Counted from the stretch's first letter, positions 44,847-55,117 are shown. The stretch is 64,000 nucleotides of DNA from Candidatus Thermofonsia Clade 1 bacterium (GCA_002794705.1 PGTK01000010.1:1-64000), one strand, 5' to 3'. A program made the numbers and translations. The notes: a model not told the origin generated them from the sequence alone.

Positions 44847-46607
44847 ATGACAGAGACGACCAGCACTGTCCGTACGGCTGAGACGCTTGAGCTACAGCGT
44901 CTGATCCGCGCTCTTGACGTTTTAGAGGCTCAGTTCAGGCAGCAACGCGCCATTTTGCAGCGGCGCGGCATGAGTTTGCCGCCCGGCACGCTCAGCAACT
45001 TGCAACAGGCGCGGGCGGAGCTAGAGCGCCTCTTGAGCGATTACGAAACCTCTGCCCGTGAGATCGATCGCTTGCGCGAGCTGGGGCGCACAGCCGAGCT
45101 GATCAACTCCACACTTGACCTGAACGATGTGCTGAACGAGGTCATGGACACGGTCATCAGGCTGACGCGGGCGGAGCGCGGCTATCTGATGCTGCGCAAT
45201 CCTCAGACGGGCGAGCTGGAGTTCACAGTGGCGCGCAACATTGAGCATCGCACGCTGATGGAGAATGAGTTCATCATCAGCCGTACCGTTGTGGCAGATG
45301 TAGCGCGCACGGGCGTGCCGATTGTCACGACCGACGCCGGCAGCGATGAGCGCTTTGACGCGCAGCAGAGCGTGATCCGACACGGCTTGCGCAGCATTAT
45401 TTGTGTGCCGCTCCTGCTCAAGGAGCGGGTTACGGGCGTCATTTACGCGGATAATCGTATCAAATCGGGCGTTTTCGCTGAGCAAGAGCTACAACTGTTG
45501 CAGAATTTTGCCAATCAGGCGGCGGTTGCTATTGAGAATGCACGTCTGTATGAGGCATTGCAAGCTAACTTGGCAGAGATCACCGCCATGCGCAACTTGC
45601 TCAGCAACGTCTTCGATTCAATTGCCAGTGGCGTCATCACCACAGATGCCGAGGATCGCGTTACGATTATTAACCCTGCGGCGTGCCGTACGTTGAACCT
45701 TGAGGCGGCTGAGTGTCTCGGCAAGCCGCTCTGGGCGGTCTGGGAGCTGATCCCGCCTGAGACCCTGCAGGCGATCCGTGAGGAAGGCGTCTCGGAGTCG
45801 GTTGAGATAGACTGTGACGTAGCGGGTAGAGGCACACTGACCCTGAACATCAGCTTGAGTCCGTTGCGCAATACGGACAGGCGCATTGAAGGCGTGGCAA
45901 TTGTAGTAGATGACCTGACTGAACAAAAAGCGCGTGAGCGTCAGTTGAATACCGTCCGCAAATATCTGACTCCAGCAATGGTGGATAACATCCGCAGCAT
46001 TGAGGCGCTTGGCTTGAGCGGCGAACGGCGCATTATCACCTCGCTTTTTGTGGACGTGCGCGATTTCAAGCGCTATCCGCTGCGCTTGGCGCCGCATGAG
46101 CTGATGGCCTACCTGAATCGCTATTTGACGGTCGCAGCTGATGCCCTTACGCAGCACAACGGCATTATTGATAAGTACATGGCAAATGAGATTCTCGGCT
46201 TGTTCAACACGCAGCTGAATCCAAGCGAGGATCATGCTCTGCACGCTGTCTTAGCCGCCTTTGACATGGCAGATGCTTTCTACGCGCTTTATAGGCAACT
46301 GGGAGAGCCTGCTGAGGCGTGCTATTTCCGCGTCGGGATTAACACGGGCATAGCCACGTTGGGCAACGTAGGCAGCCAGACGCGCCGCGAGTTCACAGCC
46401 GTCGGCGATTCCGTCAACGCTGCCCATCGCCTGATTGAAAATGCCCAATACGGCGAGATCGTCATCAGTGAGACGACCTATCAGGCTTGTGCAAAGGCAC
46501 TTGAGCGAATTCCGCGCCTGATCTTGCGCAAAGCTGAGTCGATCACAGTCAAGAATCGCCGTGAGCCGATGCATATCTATCGCTTTTACCGTGAGGCACC
46601 CCGCTGA
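44847..46607 (+). CDS. GAF-PAS-class III nucleotide cyclase, half-site A
   Basis: A 586-residue signalling protein: coiled N-terminus, GAF domain (about 85-236), PAS domain (about 254-365) and class III adenylyl/guanylyl cyclase homology domain (about 395-560). Cyclase positions read from the sequence: first metal Asp403 in FVDVRDF present; purine-binding Lys443 present; second metal Asp replaced by Asn447 (MANE instead of MGD); Thr517 present; transition-state Asn524 and Arg528 in GDSVNAAHRL present. A homodimer should therefore bind metal poorly. The stop overlaps the next gene's ATG by one base (TGATG). The start at 44847 follows an AGGGG site; an ATG at 44829 is possible. ATP or GTP preference cannot be told, although Lys and Thr fit ATP. 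Confidence 0.88.
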   Translation: MTETTSTVRTAETLELQRLIRALDVLEAQFRQQRAILQRRGMSLPPGTLSNLQQARAELERLLSDYETSAREIDRLRELGRTAELINSTLDLNDVLNEVMDTVIRLTRAERGYLMLRNPQTGELEFTVARNIEHRTLMENEFIISRTVVADVARTGVPIVTTDAGSDERFDAQQSVIRHGLRSIICVPLLLKERVTGVIYADNRIKSGVFAEQELQLLQNFANQAAVAIENARLYEALQANLAEITAMRNLLSNVFDSIASGVITTDAEDRVTIINPAACRTLNLEAAECLGKPLWAVWELIPPETLQAIREEGVSESVEIDCDVAGRGTLTLNISLSPLRNTDRRIEGVAIVVDDLTEQKARERQLNTVRKYLTPAMVDNIRSIEALGLSGERRIITSLFVDVRDFKRYPLRLAPHELMAYLNRYLTVAADALTQHNGIIDKYMANEILGLFNTQLNPSEDHALHAVLAAFDMADAFYALYRQLGEPAEACYFRVGINTGIATLGNVGSQTRREFTAVGDSVNAAHRLIENAQYGEIVISETTYQACAKALERIPRLILRKAESITVKNRREPMHIYRFYREAPR

Positions 46608-48352
46608 TGACCACGCCACCTAGCACGCCGTCTACTCAGGGGCTGCGCTACCGCCTGCAGCGCCTGCACACACTGACTCATGAGATGGTGCAGGTGCTGT
46701 ATGCGCAACGCGAGCTGATCGCGCAGCGCGAAATTGACCTGCCCCTTGAGCCGCTGCAAGGCTTAGAGCAGCTAAGCCGTGATTTGTACGTTTTCTCTCA
46801 GAGCGCCTCCGATAGCAGCGTTGAGTTGGAGCGCCTGCGCCAATTGGCGCGCACGGCGCAGATCATCAACTCTAGGCTGAGCCTTGAGCAGGTGCTGAAT
46901 GAAGTGATTGATACCGTTGTGGCGCTCACGGGCGCCGAGCGCGGCTTCATCGTCTTGCAGGATCAGACAAGCGGACATTTCGCTATCAGCGTGGCGCGCA
47001 AAATCAATCAAAGTGACCTTGAGAGTGAGGCAATGCGCGTCAGCCGCACCATTCTGGAGCAAGTCATTCAGAGTGGCGAATCGATCCTGACCACAAACGC
47101 GCAAGACGATCCGCGCTTTGCCGACGTTGAAAGCGTCGTTGATCTGCGCCTGCGCAGTTTACTGTGTGTACCGCTGAAGCTCAAGGGACAGGTCATTGGC
47201 GCGATTTATGTGGATAATCGCGCTCTTGAGGTTATTTTCACGCCGCAAGATGAGCGTTTGGTCTCTGCCTTCGCTAATCAAGCGGCAATTGCCATTGAAA
47301 ACGCCCGCCTGTTTGATAGCGTCCTGGCTGCTCTCGCCGAAGTGACTGCTATCCGCAACTTCATGGATAACGTCTTTGACTCCATTGCCAGCGGCGTCAT
47401 CACAACTGATCAAAATGATACTGTCATGCTGATCAACCGGTCAGCGGCGCGCATTTTGGCAATTGAGCGGCGCCATTCACAAGGCAAGCCGCTTTGGGCG
47501 GTCTTGCCGCCGCTCTACGAAGGCTTTCAGCAGCTGGTGGCAGAGGTGCGTACGCGCAATATCCAACAGACCATTGAAGTTGAGCCTGTCTTAGCGCAGC
47601 GCGGACAGGTCAACCTGAATTTGCGGCTCAGCCCCTTCCGCGATGAGTCGCACACTACGCGAGGCGTCGCCATTGTGCTGGACGATCTGACCACGCTCAA
47701 GCAACAGCAGGCTACGCTCAGTGCCGTGCGCCGCTACCTGCCCACAGCCGATAACCTGCAGGCGATAGATACACTGGAACTGGGCGGCGTAGAGCGCGAG
47801 ATCAGCGTGCTGTTCTGTGACGTGCGCGGCTTCACTGCTTTCAGCGAACAGTTGGCGCCTGAGGCGCTGATGCTCATCATCAACCAGTATTTGACGGTCA
47901 GCAGCAGCGCGATCGAGGCATTCGGCGGCATTGTGGATAAATTCATGGGCGACGCTGCCGTCGGACTCTTCAATACGCAGTTCAATCCAATGGAAGATCA
48001 TGCGCTGCAGGCTGTGCGCGCCGCCCTGAAGCTGCTTGAGGATGTCCATGCCCTGCACGAGGTCTTGCCCCACGATCACTGCCTTGAGTATGGGACCGGC
48101 GTCCATACGGGCTTGGCAGTGCTGGGCAATGTGGGCAGTCCGCGCCGTAAAGAGTTCACTGCCATTGGCGAGACCGTCCAGACGGCGAAATATCTGCAGG
48201 AATTGGCGCCCGGTGGTGAGGTGATCATCAGCGCCGAGACCCATGCGCGAGTATCGCACTACGTGCAAGTTGAACCTGCTAAACTGCGCCGCGCTCCAGA
48301 GCCGCATGAGAGCCTACCGCAAGTTTTCCGTGTGATTTCCATTCAAGTCTGA
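46607..48352 (+). CDS. GAF-PAS-class III nucleotide cyclase, half-site B
   Basis: A 581-residue paralogue of the upstream protein with the same coil-GAF-PAS-cyclase layout. In the cyclase domain both metal ligands are kept (Asp405 in FCDVRGFT, Asp449 in KFMGDAA), as are Lys445 and Thr518. The transition-state Asn is Gln525 and the Arg is Tyr529 (GETVQTAKYL), so a homodimer should be inactive. Together with the partner the two proteins would complete one active site. Translation is coupled to the upstream gene by TGATG, which fits equal amounts. A HIT-family gene follows after 8 bases. Confidence 0.88.
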   Translation: MTTPPSTPSTQGLRYRLQRLHTLTHEMVQVLYAQRELIAQREIDLPLEPLQGLEQLSRDLYVFSQSASDSSVELERLRQLARTAQIINSRLSLEQVLNEVIDTVVALTGAERGFIVLQDQTSGHFAISVARKINQSDLESEAMRVSRTILEQVIQSGESILTTNAQDDPRFADVESVVDLRLRSLLCVPLKLKGQVIGAIYVDNRALEVIFTPQDERLVSAFANQAAIAIENARLFDSVLAALAEVTAIRNFMDNVFDSIASGVITTDQNDTVMLINRSAARILAIERRHSQGKPLWAVLPPLYEGFQQLVAEVRTRNIQQTIEVEPVLAQRGQVNLNLRLSPFRDESHTTRGVAIVLDDLTTLKQQQATLSAVRRYLPTADNLQAIDTLELGGVEREISVLFCDVRGFTAFSEQLAPEALMLIINQYLTVSSSAIEAFGGIVDKFMGDAAVGLFNTQFNPMEDHALQAVRAALKLLEDVHALHEVLPHDHCLEYGTGVHTGLAVLGNVGSPRRKEFTAIGETVQTAKYLQELAPGGEVIISAETHARVSHYVQVEPAKLRRAPEPHESLPQVFRVISIQV

Positions 48353-48360
48353 GTGAGCTG

Positions 48361-48705
48361 ATGAACCCTGACTGCATCTTCTGCAAGATCATCCGTGGTG
48401 AGGCGCCTGCGACTTTTTTCTATCAGGATGAGCAGGTGGTCGCCTTTCAAGATATCGCGCCGCGAGCGCCTGTACACATCCTGATCGTGCCGCGTTTGCA
48501 CATCCGTAGCGCTGCTGAGGTCACTGAGGAAAATGCAGCGCTGGTCGGTCATTTGATCGCAGTGGCGGCGCGCCTTGCCCGTGAGCAAGGCGTTGCGGAG
48601 AGCGGCTACCGCCTTGTCACGAACGTGGGCAGGGAAGGCGGGCAGGAGGTCTTCCACATGCACTGGCACTTGCTGGGCGGTAGGCAAATGCGCAGTCTGG
48701 GCTAG
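48361..48705 (+). CDS. HIT family (HinT-like) hydrolase
   Basis: A 114-residue histidine-triad protein. It begins CIFCKIIRGEAPA, has the typical AFQDIAPRAPVHILIVP strand and ends with the catalytic HMHWHLLGG triad. HinT proteins hydrolyse nucleoside 5'-phosphoramidates such as AMP-lysine and act on aminoacyl-adenylates. The gene follows cyclase B by 8 bases in the same direction, so it is probably in the same operon. The 3' end overlaps the convergent glycosyltransferase by 4 bases. Confidence 0.94.
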   Translation: MNPDCIFCKIIRGEAPATFFYQDEQVVAFQDIAPRAPVHILIVPRLHIRSAAEVTEENAALVGHLIAVAARLAREQGVAESGYRLVTNVGREGGQEVFHMHWHLLGGRQMRSLG

Positions 48706-50534
48706 GGCAGACGCAGCTTCCCAAGTGCGAAATATTCAGCGCCGTTGACGGGCAACGGCTGCGGATCGGCGTACCAGTACACTTTGACGCCTACAGTGTA
48801 TTCGCCGCTTGGCAGATCAAGCGGTAGAGCGATTCGGTGCGAGTCCAACTTGAGATCGCCTGCCCGCCACGCCGAAGTAGGCGCGTTACCGTCAAGCGGT
48901 ACGCCATCATGTTGCGCTACGAGCCGCCCTGCGCTATCCAGCAGGAAGGCAGAGACGCTGTAATCGAGCGTGGGCGTCCCTAGAGCGCGCCACAAGAGCG
49001 TCACGCGCACGGAGTCGCCTTGCTGATCCACGTTAGCGCGCTCTAGGGCGAACAGGTCGCCAAAAGTGGCTAGACGGCTTTGCGGCGGGCGCTCATAGCG
49101 CCATAGGTAGATGACGTTGTCATAATGCGTAGCGGTCAGCTCTGCCACACGGACAAAGCCGCGCTCAGGCAGAAAATCCAACAGACCGTCCTCATTTTTG
49201 CCCCAATAGACCAGCCAGAAGGCGTCTCGCGGCGCAAGAAACACCTCCAGCTGGACGAAAAAGAACTCGCGGTAGGTCTCGCGCCATTCAGGCAATGAGA
49301 TAAGCGGCAAGCGCTCAGGCGGAGTCCTCAGGTCCTGCCCGATGTGATAGCGCAGCGCAAAGTCATCTACCCAGATATCCATCAGGAGCGCGTCATCGCC
49401 TTCGCGGTAGGTCAGCCATGTGTGGGCTACATCGCGCCACGGCGGCTTGATGTGATAGGCGTCAATGGTGGTCAGGTTAACAACGATCAAAGCTGCAAGG
49501 ATGATACGGCGCGCTGTCTGATCCAGATTCAGGATGCCGTGTCCGATCAGAATGGCAAGAGCGGGCGTCACCAGCAGAAAATTGCGCGTGGTCAGGATCG
49601 GGAAGCGCTCGTTGATTCCGATAATGAACATTATTGGGAGTAGCACCCAGAGCGCCAAGAGCGCCGTCGGCAAAAGCGGACGCCAGCGCCAGTGCGCCAC
49701 GCCAAAGCGATAGGTCACATAGACCAAGCCGAGCAGCACCAGCGCGCCCGTCAGCCCGAAGTGCGTGCCGATCAAATCCGTGCGCACCATGATGAAGGTC
49801 TCAGGCGTGTTGGGCAAGGTGGATTGAAAGATGATCGGGCGCGTGTAGCGTACGCTGCTCTGCATCAAAAAGACGGCGAATTGCGGTAGAAAGGCGACTC
49901 CAAGCGCCGCAAAGCGAAAGAATAGATCGGGCAGGCGGCGCAGTGGGCGCACCACGAGGATCGCGTGCAGAACCTGCACGGCAATCAGCAGGACGCCTAA
50001 ATAGTGCGTATAGAGCAGGGCGATTGAACTCACGAGCCATGCAATGCCGCTTGCACAGCGCGGACGCCGCGCATAGCGCAGGTAAAAGAGCGCTGAGAGC
50101 GCCGCCAATGCTGCCAGTTGCGTATAGTGACGCGCCTCACGCGCCAACATGATCTCGTTATCGGTCAGGGCGAGGATCAGCGCCGCAACCAAGCCCGCTG
50201 CGGGCGAAAACCAGTCTGCGCTCAGCCGATAGACCGCCGCAAGGCACACCAGCGACCAAAACGTCGAGAGCAGGCGCGTCATGAACAGGCTATCGCCGAA
50301 GGCATCCATCCACAAGCGCATCAGCATGAAGTAGAGCGGCGGATGTTGGTCTTCTGCCATGGTCTGCGCCACGTCCGCCAAGCTCGGACCCTTCGCAAGG
50401 AGCATTGTCCAGCCCTCATCCGCCCAGAAGCTCTCGCGCTGGATGTGCCACAGGCGTATGAAGAGCGCAAAAATGGCGATCAAGGCGAAAATCAAGACGG
50501 CTTGGCGTGCAGCGCGTGCATAGAAGGTCATCAT
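48702..50534 (-). CDS. GT39-like membrane glycosyltransferase
   Basis: A 610-residue polytopic protein with about ten membrane helices in the first 400 residues. The first outer loop has the acidic pair of this superfamily in WADEGWT (Asp39-Glu40), followed by EDQHPPLYFMLMR, typical of PMT/ArnT-like enzymes that use polyprenyl-phosphate sugars. The C-terminal ~200 residues form a soluble beta-rich outer domain. The acceptor is unknown. The two ATGs at 50534 and 50531 are both possible; no ribosome binding site is clear. Confidence 0.82.
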   Translation of the reverse strand: MMTFYARAARQAVLIFALIAIFALFIRLWHIQRESFWADEGWTMLLAKGPSLADVAQTMAEDQHPPLYFMLMRLWMDAFGDSLFMTRLLSTFWSLVCLAAVYRLSADWFSPAAGLVAALILALTDNEIMLAREARHYTQLAALAALSALFYLRYARRPRCASGIAWLVSSIALLYTHYLGVLLIAVQVLHAILVVRPLRRLPDLFFRFAALGVAFLPQFAVFLMQSSVRYTRPIIFQSTLPNTPETFIMVRTDLIGTHFGLTGALVLLGLVYVTYRFGVAHWRWRPLLPTALLALWVLLPIMFIIGINERFPILTTRNFLLVTPALAILIGHGILNLDQTARRIILAALIVVNLTTIDAYHIKPPWRDVAHTWLTYREGDDALLMDIWVDDFALRYHIGQDLRTPPERLPLISLPEWRETYREFFFVQLEVFLAPRDAFWLVYWGKNEDGLLDFLPERGFVRVAELTATHYDNVIYLWRYERPPQSRLATFGDLFALERANVDQQGDSVRVTLLWRALGTPTLDYSVSAFLLDSAGRLVAQHDGVPLDGNAPTSAWRAGDLKLDSHRIALPLDLPSGEYTVGVKVYWYADPQPLPVNGAEYFALGKLRLP

Positions 50535-50684
50535 CAGCTATCGGGTCTGTCAAAAAACTGCTGGGGAGTGTAGCGCCAATTGGACGTGCTTGGCAAGCCT
50601 GTAGCGCATCGTGTGCAAATGGCGTATACTGCTCTGAGACACTTTTTTGAACGCTGCTCTTTGTAATTGTAAGGAAGTGGCGCT

Positions 50685-52958
50685 TTGGAGCAAGAAAAGA
50701 CTTTCCCTCCGCACTGTGAGCCATTGCGTGATGCACGCTTGTTGCCGATGCAAGCGCCTGTGCAGATCGTCGGGCGCAACCGTGAGTTGGCGGCGCTCAA
50801 TGCACATTTGAAGCAAGGTGGCAGTGCGCTGCTGACTGGCAGCGCGGGGCTGGGCAAGACAGCACTGGTCGCTATGCTGGCGACCGCTTATAGCCGCATT
50901 CAGCGCGGCGGCGTGCTGTGGCTCGACGTGGTTGAAGATGATGCGTCCTACTTGATGGCGCGGCTTGGGCGCGCCTACGGCGTGGATACCTATCCTTCAA
51001 GTGCGCAGACGCGCAGCCAAGCCGCTCAGCGACTGCGCGCCATCTTGACGGCGGAACAGCCGCTAATCGTGCTAGATGGGCGGCTCTATTTGACGGCAGC
51101 GGCTGAAGTCTTGGCAGAGTGCGCACCTAATGTACCGACTTTGCTCACAAACGCCAAGCGCGGCGACGGTCCGTGGCAGACCTTCGCGCTAACACCGCTT
51201 TCGCCTAGCGACTCACAGGCTGTGATCAGGCTTTACGCGGGCATTGCCGATCCGAATGCACACAAGGCTGATCTGGAGGCGCTTGCTCAGCGCTTAGATG
51301 GCGCACCGCTCACTTTGGAGCTAGTCGGGCGCCTTGCCGCTGCGGATCGTCTGACTCCTGCTGATTTGCGCAAGGCGCTCGATTACACCAATAGCCGCGA
51401 ATCGCAGCAAGCCGTCCTCACCTTGACCTTTAAGCGACTCAGCGCGCCGTTACAGGGACTGCTCCTAGTTCTAGCGACAACTTTCACAGGCAGCGCGACT
51501 GTGTCATTTTTGAGCCTTGCCAGCCGTGTGCCGCCTCAGCAAGTGGTCAGTTTGATGCGCGCTTTGGTAGTGCGCGGCTTGGTGCGCGAGGCAACTGCCT
51601 ACGGTCAGCCCGTTTTTAGCGTGCATGAGGTGGTGCAGCGCTACGCCCTGACCTATTTGCGCAACAACAAGCGTCTTGAGCCGCTGGAGCAGCGTGCGCT
51701 CGCCGCTGCGCTTGAGTATGCAGCCGCCTCCCGTGAGCGGGCGCACCTTGCCGCTGAAATGGACAATTTGCTGGGCGCCGCTGCTTACGCCACAGCGCAG
51801 GGCGACGCCCAGTCATTAGCAAAACTGACTCAGGCAATTGCGCCACTGGGGGCATACGGCTTTCGTCCAGAGCTAGATATGCTTGAGCAATTGGCAGCGC
51901 GGCTGAGCGGTACAGCATCAGAGCCAAGCGAGACCCAAGCGGTTGAGTCTACTGTGGCTGAGACTCAGCCTGAGGGCGTCACCACGCAGCCGCGCCTTGA
52001 AGAGCCGCCCATCTCCGAGACTAGCGCCACGCCCGTCATTCAGCCCCTCTGGACTGCAGTACAGGTCGCGGCGGCTGCGGCAGCGCAAAGCTCTGCGCAG
52101 CCAGAGAGTCTGCCTGAGATGCCGCCTACAGAGCTTGCCCTCCCCACGCCCACTAAGCCCGCGCCGATGATCATTGATGAGGATGATACGCCTGAGCAGA
52201 GCGATACTTTGCCGCTCACGCCTGCGCAGCGCGCTGCACCTGCGACGGCGGAGTCAGCGCGGGGGAGGGCGCTTTTGGCGGAGGCGGAGGCGCTCACTGA
52301 CCTTGACGCTAAGCGCGAGCTTTTGAGTCGGGCTACGGAGGCGTTGCGCGCTGATGAGGATTGGCTCGGCGCGGCTCAGGCGCTGGAGCGACTCGGCGCG
52401 CTCTACCTTGCGCAGAGCAAGCCGAGCGAGGCGATCTTGATGTTTGAGCAAGCGGCTGCTATCTTTCATCGCTACGATCAGCTCTCAGCTGAGCGCGCTG
52501 CCCTTGCCCAGATCGGGCGTGCTTATGCCGCTCAGCAGCAGCCGCAGCGCGCCGCTGAGTACTATAACCGTGCGCTTTTCTTGGCGCACGAGGGGCAAGA
52601 CCGCGACGCTGAGATCGAGACGCTGATCCAGTTGGCAGAGTCGCATTATTTAATGCGCGATTTTGCAGCGGCGGAGCGCTACTATCGCCGTGCGCTGCAC
52701 CTTGCCTATCAGCGCGGCGATGCTGCGTTGCAGGGGCGCTTGACATTGGCGCTAGGCGCCTTGCTTTTGGATGATATTCGTACGTTGTGTCAGGCGGCAC
52801 AGCTGCTTGAGGAGTCTGAGGCGCTCATGCCTGAGCGCCCGGAGCCAAAGCGCTTGCTCAAGCGTGCCAGAGCGCGTCTGCGCCGTTGGCAGGGCGCTAA
52901 TTTGCCGTTAGCGCCCGCCCGTGAGAACCGCGAGTTCGCCGCCGACGCCTACGAGTGA
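50685..52958 (+). CDS. STAND-type NTPase with TPR repeats
   Basis: A 757-residue protein with an NB-ARC-like ATPase (about 25-330). The Walker A motif GSAGLGKT is at 52-59, and Walker B is in PLIVLDG. A winged-helix-like part follows (VFSVHEVVQRYAL). The middle (about 405-535) is low-complexity and Pro/Glu/Thr-rich. TPR repeats with A-x-x-Y-x-R-A motifs occupy about 560-735. STAND proteins are ATP-driven switches in signalling or defence; no effector domain is visible. The TTG start is supported by AAGGA 9 bases upstream. Confidence 0.78.
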   Translation: MEQEKTFPPHCEPLRDARLLPMQAPVQIVGRNRELAALNAHLKQGGSALLTGSAGLGKTALVAMLATAYSRIQRGGVLWLDVVEDDASYLMARLGRAYGVDTYPSSAQTRSQAAQRLRAILTAEQPLIVLDGRLYLTAAAEVLAECAPNVPTLLTNAKRGDGPWQTFALTPLSPSDSQAVIRLYAGIADPNAHKADLEALAQRLDGAPLTLELVGRLAAADRLTPADLRKALDYTNSRESQQAVLTLTFKRLSAPLQGLLLVLATTFTGSATVSFLSLASRVPPQQVVSLMRALVVRGLVREATAYGQPVFSVHEVVQRYALTYLRNNKRLEPLEQRALAAALEYAAASRERAHLAAEMDNLLGAAAYATAQGDAQSLAKLTQAIAPLGAYGFRPELDMLEQLAARLSGTASEPSETQAVESTVAETQPEGVTTQPRLEEPPISETSATPVIQPLWTAVQVAAAAAAQSSAQPESLPEMPPTELALPTPTKPAPMIIDEDDTPEQSDTLPLTPAQRAAPATAESARGRALLAEAEALTDLDAKRELLSRATEALRADEDWLGAAQALERLGALYLAQSKPSEAILMFEQAAAIFHRYDQLSAERAALAQIGRAYAAQQQPQRAAEYYNRALFLAHEGQDRDAEIETLIQLAESHYLMRDFAAAERYYRRALHLAYQRGDAALQGRLTLALGALLLDDIRTLCQAAQLLEESEALMPERPEPKRLLKRARARLRRWQGANLPLAPARENREFAADAYE

Positions 52959-52963
52959 TAGGC

Positions 52964-53842
52964 TCAGCGCCCCAGCGCTTGCTTCACTAGACCGCCGATC
53001 TCAGTCGGATTCATGGCGACCAGTGCGCCTGCCGCTTTGAGCGCCTCGGTCTTGCCTTTGGCGGTGCCTTTCCCGCGTGAGATGATCGCGCCTGCGTGTC
53101 CCATGCGTTTGCCGGGCGGCGCCTCCATGCCCGCGATGTAGGCAACTACGGGCTTGGTCACATGCCCTTTGATGTATTCCGCCGCCTCTTCTTCGGCTGA
53201 GCCGCCGATCTCGCCGATCATGACAATCGCTTCGGTTTCGGGGTCGGCTTGGAATGCCTCTAGCGCGTCAATGAAGCTGGTGCCGGGGACGGGGTCGCCG
53301 CCAATGCCGACGCACGTGCTTTGTCCGATGCCGCTTTGGGTCAACTCGTAGAGCGCTTGGTAAGCGAGCGTGCCGGAGCGGCTGACAATGCCGACCGGTC
53401 CGGGCATTGCCACTTCGGTCGGTGTGAAGCCGATGTTGCACTTGCCGGGCGCCAAAATGCCGGCGCAGTTTGGACCGAGCAGCCGCACATGCGGATAATC
53501 ATGCTTGAGACGGTTATAGACACGCGCTTGATCGTGCGTGGGGATGTGTTCGGTCACGCACACAATGAACGGCACGCCGCCTTCCGCCGCCTCTAGGATC
53601 GAGGCTGCTGCCGCCATTGCCGGCACGATCACGAAAGCGGCGTTAGCGCCCGTCTCACGCACAGCCTCAGCGACTGTGGCGAAGATCGGGATACCTTCCA
53701 CATCTGTGCCTGCTTTCTTGGGATTGGTGCCTGCTACGACTTTTGTGCCATAGGCGCGATTACGCAGCCCGTAAAACTGCCCTTGCTTGCCAGTCAAACC
53801 TTGCACCACAACTTTAGTATTCTCGTTCACAAAGATTGACAT
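52964..53842 (-). CDS. sucD: Succinyl-CoA synthetase subunit alpha
   Basis: A 292-residue alpha subunit. The N-terminal CoA-binding fold has [16 protein letters not shown]. The active-site His is in [14 protein letters not shown]. The [16 protein letters not shown] and [15 protein letters not shown] segments are conserved. With SucC it interconverts succinyl-CoA and succinate with NDP phosphorylation in the TCA cycle. The gene starts 8 bases after sucC ends. Confidence 0.97.
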   Translation of the reverse strand: MSIFVNENTKVVVQGLTGKQGQFYGLRNRAYGTKVVAGTNPKKAGTDVEGIPIFATVAEAVRETGANAAFVIVPAMAAAASILEAAEGGVPFIVCVTEHIPTHDQARVYNRLKHDYPHVRLLGPNCAGILAPGKCNIGFTPTEVAMPGPVGIVSRSGTLAYQALYELTQSGIGQSTCVGIGGDPVPGTSFIDALEAFQADPETEAIVMIGEIGGSAEEEAAEYIKGHVTKPVVAYIAGMEAPPGKRMGHAGAIISRGKGTAKGKTEALKAAGALVAMNPTEIGGLVKQALGR

Positions 53843-53850
53843 GAGTCTGC

Positions 53851-55032
53851 CTACTTTCCTGCAATCTCGACGGCTTTTTGCGCCGCGCTGAGCATATCCG
53901 GTAGCATGATCAGCTTATCTGACTCGTTCGCCTTGAGGATGGCGCGTCCCTCAGCTGCGTTTGTGCCATCAATGCGGGCGACAATCGGCGCGTTGAGCGT
54001 GATGCGACTCATTGCCTCGATGATGCCACGTGCTACTTCATCGCAGCGCGTGATGCCGCCAAAAATGTTGATGAAAATGGCGCGCACGTTCGGATCAGTG
54101 TTGATGACGGTCAGGGCATTGACCATCACCTCAGCGCTGGCGCCGCCGCCGATGTCGAGGAAGTTGGCAGGCGCACCACCGACCTGTTTGACAATATCCA
54201 CTGTGGACATCGCTAGTCCCGCGCCGTTCGCAATAATGCCGACTGTGCCGTCTAAGCCGACATATTGCAGCCCTTTTTCTTTAGCAAGCGCCTCGCGGCT
54301 ATCGCCCGCTGCCACAGTGACCGCCTCAAACTCTGCCCATTCGGGATGACGTTCGTGAGCGGCATCATCGAGGGTCACTTTGGCGTCTAGAGCATGGACG
54401 CGCCCGTCAGTGGTCAGGATGAGCGGATTGATCTCTGCCAGTTCACAGTCGCCTTCAGTGTAACAGCGGTAGAGCGCCATCAGCACGTGCAGCGCGCCCT
54501 CGCGGGCTGCCTCAGGCAGGTTTGCAGCGGCGATCCAAGCGCGGCAAGCCTCTTCACTCAGCCCGAAGATTGGATCAACGTGAATTTTGGCGATCAGCTC
54601 ATCTGGCACGCTCTCAATCTCCACGCCGCCCTCCGCTGAGAGCATTCCCAGATACTTTTTGGCGCTACGATCGAGCGCAAAGGAGGCATAGAACTCTTCA
54701 TCTTTCGGCTCGCCGTTTTCTTTGAAGCGCGTGGTGCTTTTAGCGATCTCTGAGGCGCGCTCGATCCACAGGCGGCGCACAATGTGTCCGCGAATATCCA
54801 TGCCTAAGATGTTGCCCGCATGGAAGCGCACTTCGTCGGCATTGTGTGCCAGCTTAATGCCGCCTGCCTTGCCGCGCCCGCCCGTCATGACCTGCGCCTT
54901 GACCACAACCGGGTAGCCAATGCGCTCCGCCTGCGCGACCGCCTCCTCTACCGTATCGGCAATGCCGCCTGCTGAGACAGGAATGCCAAAACGGGCGAAG
55001 TACTGCTTGCCCTGATACTCCATTAAGTCCAT
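53851..55032 (-). CDS. sucC: Succinyl-CoA synthetase subunit beta
   Basis: A 393-residue ATP-grasp subunit. The N-terminal [16 protein letters not shown], then [18 protein letters not shown], the INPLIL motif and the C-terminal [13 protein letters not shown] match SucC. The ATG at 55032 gives the family length; GGAGG lies 13 bases upstream, which is long. The open frame up to 55143 runs through the palindrome downstream of rho and is not real coding sequence. It forms a two-gene operon with sucD. Confidence 0.96.
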   Translation of the reverse strand: MDLMEYQGKQYFARFGIPVSAGGIADTVEEAVAQAERIGYPVVVKAQVMTGGRGKAGGIKLAHNADEVRFHAGNILGMDIRGHIVRRLWIERASEIAKSTTRFKENGEPKDEEFYASFALDRSAKKYLGMLSAEGGVEIESVPDELIAKIHVDPIFGLSEEACRAWIAAANLPEAAREGALHVLMALYRCYTEGDCELAEINPLILTTDGRVHALDAKVTLDDAAHERHPEWAEFEAVTVAAGDSREALAKEKGLQYVGLDGTVGIIANGAGLAMSTVDIVKQVGGAPANFLDIGGGASAEVMVNALTVINTDPNVRAIFINIFGGITRCDEVARGIIEAMSRITLNAPIVARIDGTNAAEGRAILKANESDKLIMLPDMLSAAQKAVEIAGK

Positions 55033-55117
55033 AGGGAATTTTGATCCTCCAAAGGGATGTTGGTGAGCTTGCACAAACATATCAATTGTGCCGCAGTGCG
55101 GCGCAAGTGGCAAAAGA

